Below are positions 32,192-36,884 of a stretch of DNA of 36,884 nt, piece after piece. The position numbers and the translations under genes are program-made. Source of the stretch: a bacterium (GTDB lineage Bacteria > Chloroflexota > Dormibacteria > Aeolococcales > Bog-877). The notes beneath the pieces are model-generated. The model was not told where the DNA came from. It searched no databases and worked only from the letters and a program-made list of their open reading frames with translations. Location: the NCBI GenBank assembly GCA_021785655.1, contig JAJYET010000026.1:1-36884 (forward strand), written 5' to 3'. Within the stretch, counting starts at the first letter, position 1, and the number at the start of each line of letters is the position of its first letter.

Positions 32192-32412
32192 GCAAGCATC
32201 AGGGGGAGCTGCAGCTGTTGCGGGAGCAGGACGATCTGGGCCTGGAGCAACTGGTCGGCGAGCGCCGCCAGGAGCTGCTGCAGCTGCGGCTGCAGCGGGC
32301 CACTGGTCAGCTGGAGCAGCACCGCCGGATCCGGGAGGTCCGGCGGGGGATCGCCCGGGTGGAGACGCTCCTCCGGGCGCGGCGGCTCACGGATCTGGCG
32401 GAGGAGGCCTGA
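32188..32412 (+). CDS. rpmC: 50S ribosomal protein L29
   Basis: A 74-residue helical L29 near the tunnel exit beside L23. The pattern [20 protein letters not shown] (read here with VGERR) and the basic helix [19 protein letters not shown] define it. The start is GTG 32188, and an N-terminal extension of about 10 residues is richer in Gln/Glu than usual. It overlaps both neighbours by 1-4 bases. Confidence 0.93.
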
Positions 32413-32681
32413 TGGGCGAAGAAGCCGAAGTCAGAGCGCGGCGCAAGGTCCGAGTAGGAGTCGTGGTCAGTGACCGGATGGACAAGACGGTGGTGGTGCA
32501 GGTCGAGGACCTGCGCGCCCACAACCTGTATCGCAAGGTGATGCGGCGCCGGAGGCGCTTCCAGGCTCACGACGAAGTCAACGAGTGCCGCAACGGGGAC
32601 CGGGTTCGGATCATGGAGACCCGACCGCTCAGCCGCACCAAGCGGTGGCGGGTGGTTGAGATCGTGGAGCGGGCGCGCTGA
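32412..32681 (+). CDS. rpsQ: 30S ribosomal protein S17
   Basis: An 89-residue S17, a 16S 5'-domain binding protein. ATG 32412 overlaps the rpmC stop by one base. [40 protein letters not shown] and [17 protein letters not shown] are characteristic. Confidence 0.97.
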   Translation: MGEEAEVRARRKVRVGVVVSDRMDKTVVVQVEDLRAHNLYRKVMRRRRRFQAHDEVNECRNGDRVRIMETRPLSRTKRWRVVEIVERAR

Positions 32682-32684
32682 CCG

Positions 32685-33053
32685 ATGATTCAGCAGGAGA
32701 CGGTGCTCAAGGTGGCTGACAACAGCGGTGCCCGGGAGATCCTGTGCATCCGGGTGCTGGGCGGCTCCTACCGTCGCTATGCCTCCTTGGGCGACATCAT
32801 CGTCGCGGCGGTCAAGGTCGCCCAGCCCAACTCCGGGGTGAAGAAGGGCGATGTGGTGAAGGCGGTGGTGGTCCGGACCGCCAAGGAGTGTCGCCGGCCG
32901 GACGGCACCCGGATCCGCTTCGACGACAACGCCGCGGTGCTCATCAATCCGCAGAACAATCCACGGGGGACCAGGATCTTCGGTCCCGTGGCCCGGGAAC
33001 TGCGGGAGCGCAATTTCATGAAGATCGTCTCCCTCGCTCCGGAGGTGCTGTGA
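32685..33053 (+). CDS. rplN: 50S ribosomal protein L14
   Basis: A 122-residue L14, an intersubunit-bridge protein. [40 protein letters not shown] and the C-terminal [20 protein letters not shown] are textbook L14. The length is exactly standard. First gene of the classic spc set; its stop overlaps the rplX start by one base. Confidence 0.98.
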   Translation: MIQQETVLKVADNSGAREILCIRVLGGSYRRYASLGDIIVAAVKVAQPNSGVKKGDVVKAVVVRTAKECRRPDGTRIRFDDNAAVLINPQNNPRGTRIFGPVARELRERNFMKIVSLAPEVL

Positions 33054-33436
33054 TGCCGAGGCGGCAGCGAGCGGCTGAAGCGGGCGCGTCCCGACCCCTG
33101 GACATCCGCTCTGGCGACACGGTGATGGTGATCGCCGGCGCGGAGCGGGGCAAGCGCGGGGTGGTGCAGCGCACCTTGTCCGCGGAACGGCGGATCGTAG
33201 TTGAGGGGATTAACATCCGCAAGCGTCACCAGCGCTCCGGGCAGCAGCGTGGCGGCACCACGGCGCTCCAGGGCGGGATCATCGACTTCCCCGCGGCGCT
33301 GGCGTACAGCAACGTGCAGCTGGTATGTCCCAAGTGCGACCGGCCCACGCGCCTCGGACACCGGGTCGAGGGGGAGCGGATGGTGCCCTTCTGCAAGCGC
33401 TGCGGCGAGCCCTACCTGAGGGCGCCCAGAGCATGA
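33053..33436 (+). CDS. rplX: 50S ribosomal protein L24 (zinc-binding form)
   Basis: A 128-residue L24, one of the first proteins to bind 23S rRNA. The KOW segment reads [20 protein letters not shown], followed by [16 protein letters not shown] and [19 protein letters not shown]. The C-terminal half carries two CxxC pairs (CPKC and CKRC), a putative zinc site not found in E. coli L24. ATG 33053 is chosen since the upstream open frame lies within rplN. Confidence 0.96.
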   Translation: MPRRQRAAEAGASRPLDIRSGDTVMVIAGAERGKRGVVQRTLSAERRIVVEGINIRKRHQRSGQQRGGTTALQGGIIDFPAALAYSNVQLVCPKCDRPTRLGHRVEGERMVPFCKRCGEPYLRAPRA

Positions 33437-33984
33437 GCACGGCGACCAGGCCCAGGTTCGTGGAGCGCTACCGGGAGACGGTGGTCCCTGCGCTGATCGC
33501 CGAATTCGGCTACCTCAACGTGATGCAGGTCCCCCGGCTGGAGAAGGTCGTGGTCAACGTGGGAGTTGGCGAGGCGGTCCAGAACGCGAAGGCACTGGAC
33601 GCGGCCACCAACGACCTGAGGGTCATCACCGGGCAGCAGCCGGCGGTGCGCAAGGCGCGGAAGTCGGTGGCCGCCTTCAAGTTGAGGGCGGGGATGCCGA
33701 TTGGGCTCAAGGTGACCCTGCGGGGAGACCGGATGATGGAGTTCCTGGACCGACTCATAAGCGTCGCCCTGCCGCGGATCCGCGACTTCCGCGGGTTGGC
33801 CACGCACTTCGACGGACACGGCAACGTCACCCTTGGTCTGCGGGAGCAGCTGGTCTTTCCGGAGATCGACTACGACAAGATCGACAAGCTTCGCGGGCTG
33901 GAGATCACCATCGTTACCACCGCCAGCACCGACGCCGAGGGGCGCAGCCTTTTGGCCGGGCTGGGTATGCCCTTCAGGCGCTAG
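33433..33984 (+). CDS. rplE: 50S ribosomal protein L5
   Basis: A 183-residue L5 of the 5S rRNA complex and central protuberance. Conserved segments are [60 protein letters not shown] and [23 protein letters not shown] 33433 overlaps rplX by 4 bases. Standard length. Confidence 0.97.
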   Translation: MSTATRPRFVERYRETVVPALIAEFGYLNVMQVPRLEKVVVNVGVGEAVQNAKALDAATNDLRVITGQQPAVRKARKSVAAFKLRAGMPIGLKVTLRGDRMMEFLDRLISVALPRIRDFRGLATHFDGHGNVTLGLREQLVFPEIDYDKIDKLRGLEITIVTTASTDAEGRSLLAGLGMPFRR

Positions 33985-33998
33985 CGAAGGAGGCGGAG

Positions 33999-34184
33999 TT
34001 GGCGAAGAAGTCGAAGATCATGGCCAGCCGGAGGGCACCCCGCTTCCCGGTGCAGGCCCGGTCTCGCTGCAACCTTTGCGGACGGCCCCGAGGCTACATG
34101 CGCAAGTTCGGGCTGTGTCGAATCTGCTTCCGCATCCACGCCTCCCAGGGACAGATCCCTGGGGTGCGCAAGTCGAGTTGGTGA
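33999..34184 (+). CDS. rpsN: 30S ribosomal protein S14, zinc-binding type Z
   Basis: A 61-residue zinc-ribbon S14. Two CxxC pairs (CNLC and CRIC) bind zinc; [20 protein letters not shown] and the ending [11 protein letters not shown] are signature. The start codon is TTG 33999 behind GAAGGAGG (33986-33993). The short zinc form is the ancestral type, common in Gram-positive and Chloroflexota-like lineages, rather than the 101-residue E. coli form. Confidence 0.97.
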   Translation: MAKKSKIMASRRAPRFPVQARSRCNLCGRPRGYMRKFGLCRICFRIHASQGQIPGVRKSSW

Positions 34185-34190
34185 CCGGCC

Positions 34191-34586
34191 ATGATGTCTG
34201 ACCCCATCGCGGACATGCTGACCCGCCTGCGCAATGCCAACCTCGCCGGGCATCGGCGGGTGGAGATGCCCGCCAGCAAGGTGAAGGCGGAGATCGCCCG
34301 GGTGCTGCATGAGGAGGGCTACCTGGCGGCCTTCGGCGTCGAGGGTGATGCGCCCCACCAGGTGCTCTGGCTGGAGCTCAAGGCCGCGCCCAAGACGCAG
34401 CGGGTGCTGCAGGGCCTTCGCAGGGTGAGCCGACCCGGGCTTCGGGTCTACCGCGGCCGGGATCAGCTGCCGAGGGTGCTGGGCGGGATGGGGGTCGCCG
34501 TGGTCTCCACCTCCCAGGGGGTGATGTCGGGTCGCCGCGCCCGCCAGCTGGGGATTGGCGGCGAGGTTCTGGCGGAGGTCTGGTAG
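34191..34586 (+). CDS. rpsH: 30S ribosomal protein S8
   Basis: A 131-residue S8, which binds the central domain of 16S rRNA. SDPIADMLTRLRNANLAGHR and the C-terminal GGMGVAVVSTSQGVMSGRRA with GGEVLAEVW are diagnostic. Two consecutive ATG codons at 34191 and 34194 make the exact first residue ambiguous by one. In E. coli S8 represses the spc operon; no such site is evident here. Confidence 0.97.
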   Translation: MMSDPIADMLTRLRNANLAGHRRVEMPASKVKAEIARVLHEEGYLAAFGVEGDAPHQVLWLELKAAPKTQRVLQGLRRVSRPGLRVYRGRDQLPRVLGGMGVAVVSTSQGVMSGRRARQLGIGGEVLAEVW

Positions 34587-34592
34587 AAGCTC

Positions 34593-35141
34593 GTGTCCAG
34601 GATTGGCAAGCATCCCATCGCGGTTCCCAGTGGGGTCTCGGTGACCATCACCGGGGATCGGGTGACGGTAGCCGGCCCGCGGGGTGAGATGGAGCGGGTG
34701 CTCCCTCATCCGATCTCGGCCCGTCTGGAGGACGGGTCCGTGCTGGTCGAACGGCCCACCGACTCGGCACCTCACCGGTCCCTCCACGGTCTGAGCCGCA
34801 CCCTGATCGCCAACATGGTGGCGGGGGTCACCACCGGCTTCCGGCGGGAGCTGGAGCTGGTGGGCGTCGGCTACCGGGCCAGCCTCCAGGGGACCGACCT
34901 GCAGCTCGCTTTGGGTTATTCTCACCCGATCCGGATCACCCCGCCCGAGGGGGTCAAGATCGAAGTGCCCGAGCCCACGCGGGTGGCGGTGCTGGGCAAC
35001 GACAAGGAGGCGGTCGGGCAGATGGCCGCCCGGATCCGCGCCACCCGGCGGCCAGAGCCCTACAAGGGCAAGGGGGTCCGCTACCGGGGCGAGGTAGTCC
35101 GGCGCAAGGCTGGAAAGAGCGGGAAGGGAGCGAAGGGCTGA
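34593..35141 (+). CDS. rplF: 50S ribosomal protein L6
   Basis: A 182-residue L6 close to the sarcin-ricin loop and factor-binding site. [58 protein letters not shown] and the C-terminal [18 protein letters not shown] are conserved. The start is GTG 34593; the C-terminus ends in a short Lys/Gly run. Confidence 0.98.
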   Translation: MSRIGKHPIAVPSGVSVTITGDRVTVAGPRGEMERVLPHPISARLEDGSVLVERPTDSAPHRSLHGLSRTLIANMVAGVTTGFRRELELVGVGYRASLQGTDLQLALGYSHPIRITPPEGVKIEVPEPTRVAVLGNDKEAVGQMAARIRATRRPEPYKGKGVRYRGEVVRRKAGKSGKGAKG

Positions 35142-35142
35142 A

Positions 35143-35499
35143 ATGAGTTTCGCGGAGCGTGAGCAGGCCCGGGCGCGGCGTCACCGCCGAGTTCGGCGGC
35201 GGGTCCAGGGATCCGGTGCGCGTCCTCGGCTGTGCGTTCACCGGAGCCTGCGCCACCTGTACGCTCAGGTGGTGGACGACAGTCAGGGACGTACCGTGGT
35301 TGCGGCCAGCAGCGTGGAGACGGCAGCGGGCGTGTCCGGCTGCAACCGCCAGACGGCGGCCGCCGTGGGGCGGCTGATCGGGGAGCGCGCCCGAGCCGCT
35401 GGAGTCACCGCGGTTGTCTTCGACCGCGGCGGTTACCTCTACCACGGACGGGTTCAGGCTCTGGCCGAGGCTGCCCGCGAGGCCGGGCTGGAGTTCTGA
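35143..35499 (+). CDS. rplR: 50S ribosomal protein L18
   Basis: A 118-residue L18, a 5S rRNA binder. The Arg-rich N-terminus ([20 protein letters not shown]) precedes [20 protein letters not shown] and the C-terminal [23 protein letters not shown] 35143 starts one base after the rplF stop. Confidence 0.97.
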   Translation: MSFAEREQARARRHRRVRRRVQGSGARPRLCVHRSLRHLYAQVVDDSQGRTVVAASSVETAAGVSGCNRQTAAAVGRLIGERARAAGVTAVVFDRGGYLYHGRVQALAEAAREAGLEF

Positions 35500-35509
35500 G
35501 GACAAGAGC

Positions 35510-36064
35510 GTGAGCATGAATTTGAGCCGGTCCGAGCGGGAGTCCCGAGGCGAGTTCGCCGAGCGGGTGGTGAGCCTGAACCGAGTCGCCAAGGTGGTCA
35601 AGGGGGGGCGGCGCTTCTCCTTCAGCGCCCTGGTCGTGGTCGGGGATGGTGCCGGCCGGGTGGGCGCGGGGCTGGGCAAGGCCGGCGAGGTGCCGGAGGC
35701 CATTCGCAAGGGAGTCGAGGACGCCAAGAAGCACATGATCTCGGTGCCGATGGTGGGGCGGACGATTCCCCATGCGGTGCTGCACAAGGAGGGAGCGGCA
35801 CGGGTGTTGCTGCGTCCCGCCTCCCCCGGAACCGGGGTCATCTCCGGAGGGGCGATGCGGGCCGTGGTCGAGCTGGCTGGGATCAAGGACATTCTCACCA
35901 AGTCGTTGGGCAGCGACAATCCCATCAACACCGTGAGGGCCACCATCGTGGCCCTGGAGAGCCTGCGCACCGCGGAGACCGTGGCCCGGCTCCGGGGCAA
36001 GACGGTGGCGGAGCTGGGATTGCGGATGGAGCCTGTAGCGGCCCCGGAGGTGGAGGTTGGCTGA
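35510..36064 (+). CDS. rpsE: 30S ribosomal protein S5
   Basis: A 184-residue S5 involved in decoding fidelity and mRNA unwinding. The segments [40 protein letters not shown] and [20 protein letters not shown] are standard. The frame is open further upstream inside rplR, but GTG 35510, preceded by TGAGGA, or ATG 35516 fits the family start. The stop overlaps rpmD by 8 bases. Confidence 0.97.
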   Translation: MSMNLSRSERESRGEFAERVVSLNRVAKVVKGGRRFSFSALVVVGDGAGRVGAGLGKAGEVPEAIRKGVEDAKKHMISVPMVGRTIPHAVLHKEGAARVLLRPASPGTGVISGGAMRAVVELAGIKDILTKSLGSDNPINTVRATIVALESLRTAETVARLRGKTVAELGLRMEPVAAPEVEVG

Positions 36065-36272
36065 CCTCGTGCTCCGGGTGACCTGGACCAAGAGCGCCAT
36101 CGGGTACGCTGCCAACCAGAAGCGGACGATCGCCGCCCTCGGGCTGCGGCGGCTGCACCAGGTGGTGGAGCATCCCGACACTCCGGCGGTCCGCGGGATG
36201 GTGGCTACGGTGCGCCACCTGGTGACGGTGGAGGAGTTGGCGGCAGCTGCCAAGACGAAGGAGGCCAAGTGA
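36057..36272 (+). CDS. rpmD: 50S ribosomal protein L30
   Basis: A 71-residue L30. [40 protein letters not shown] and [14 protein letters not shown] are typical. TTG 36057 overlaps the end of rpsE and has GGAGG just upstream (36047-36051). A short Ala/Lys tail exceeds the 59-residue E. coli form. Confidence 0.95.
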   Translation: MADLVLRVTWTKSAIGYAANQKRTIAALGLRRLHQVVEHPDTPAVRGMVATVRHLVTVEELAAAAKTKEAK

Positions 36273-36754
36273 GGATCGACGAGCTCAAGCCCTCACGGGG
36301 CAGCCGCAAGTCGCGCAAGCGCGTCGGGCGTGGCAGCTCAGCGGGCGGCGGCAAGACCGCCGGCCGCGGACAGAAGGGACAGGGAGCCCGGAGCTCCTGG
36401 AGCCTTCCCCGGGGCTTCGAGGGCGGGCAGATGCCACTCACCCAGAGGGTGCCCAAGCTGCGGGGCTTCTACAACCGCTTCCGTACGGAATTCCAGGTGG
36501 TGAACGTGGCCAAGCTGGCCCGCTTCGAGGCTGGGACCGTGGTCGACCAGGAGGGGCTTCGAAAGGCCGGCCTGGTGCGCCGCTCGGGCGCTCCGGTGAA
36601 GCTCCTGGCCGGTGGCTCGGGCGCCATTCCGGCGCTCACGGTCCGGGTGGACGCTGCCAGCGGCGCGGCGATCGCGGCCGTGCAAAAGGCGGGCGGCGAG
36701 GTGATCCTGCCGGCGCCGGCCGCCGGTGAGGAGGCCGCGGACACCGACTCATGA
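36269..36754 (+). CDS. rplO: 50S ribosomal protein L15
   Basis: A 161-residue L15, a late 50S assembly protein. [52 protein letters not shown] and the C-terminal beta segment ([12 protein letters not shown]) are characteristic. GTG 36269 overlaps rpmD by 4 bases and the stop overlaps secY by 4 bases. Confidence 0.97.
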   Translation: MRIDELKPSRGSRKSRKRVGRGSSAGGGKTAGRGQKGQGARSSWSLPRGFEGGQMPLTQRVPKLRGFYNRFRTEFQVVNVAKLARFEAGTVVDQEGLRKAGLVRRSGAPVKLLAGGSGAIPALTVRVDAASGAAIAAVQKAGGEVILPAPAAGEEAADTDS

Positions 36755-36884
36755 ACCTGTTCGGGGCGCTGCGCGCCGCCATGCAGGTCCCGGAGCTGCG
36801 GCGCAAGCTCCTCATCACCATCGGCCTCCTGGTGGTCTTCCGCATGCTGGCGGTGATCACCATCCCCGGGGTCAACACGGTGGC
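36751..36884 (+). CDS. secY: Protein translocase subunit SecY, N-terminal fragment
   Basis: Only the first 44 or so residues are in the window: [20 protein letters not shown], then a hydrophobic segment (ITIGLLVVFRMLAVITIPGV) that fits the first transmembrane helix of SecY, the channel-forming subunit of the Sec translocon. The position after rplO and the 4-base overlap agree with the conserved spc order. The rest lies beyond the window end. Confidence 0.93.
   Translation, partial: MNLFGALRAAMQVPELRRKLLITIGLLVVFRMLAVITIPGVNTV

Overview
The window is GC-rich bacterial DNA carrying the main transcription/translation gene cluster. It holds the 3' part of rpoB, then rpoC, and further on the complete str operon (rpsL-rpsG-fusA-tuf) running directly into the complete S10 and spc operons (rpsJ to rplO, then the start of secY). 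Gene order is the standard bacterial one. Several traits suggest a deep-branching Terrabacteria lineage such as Chloroflexota or Dormibacterota: a long coiled-coil insertion near the RpoC N-terminus, zinc-finger S14 and L24, an Ala/Pro-rich S3 tail and frequent GTG/TTG starts. This placement is inference from these traits, and no 16S gene is present.

Layout: 1-5710 rpoB (partial) and rpoC, both +. A small VOC/glyoxalase-like gene is coupled to the rpoC stop (to 6104). 6121-14807 is a leftward gene block: aldehyde dehydrogenase, two oligopeptide-type ABC permeases, an Amidohydrolase_3 enzyme, a family-5 substrate-binding lipoprotein and a DAO-type FAD amine oxidoreductase. 14808-15134 is a divergent control region. 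15135-21096 is a rightward block: a class III aminotransferase, a PucR-type regulator, a GABA-transaminase-like aminotransferase and a gamma-aminobutyraldehyde-dehydrogenase-like ALDH. 21097-21911 holds what looks like a frameshifted, decaying gene on the minus strand. Then come a small DUF2892-like membrane protein, an ECF sigma factor and a zinc-binding anti-sigma factor. A near-consensus promoter at 22995-23023 starts the str-S10-spc run, which continues to the window end.

The most notable feature is the roughly 17-kb accessory segment lying between rpoC and rpsL, which are adjacent in many bacteria. Read together, its genes suggest uptake and catabolism of an amine or omega-amino compound. 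A lipoprotein and permeases import it. The FAD oxidase and aminotransferases convert amine to aldehyde, two ALDHs oxidise aldehyde to acid, and a PucR regulator senses a substrate or intermediate. The transporter ATPases are missing from the window, as are glutamylating (PuuA-like) and deglutamylating (PuuD-like) partners, so the exact substrate is open. Inverted repeats in the two main intergenic regions are candidate operators.

I saw no tRNA, rRNA, CRISPR array, insertion sequence or phage gene.
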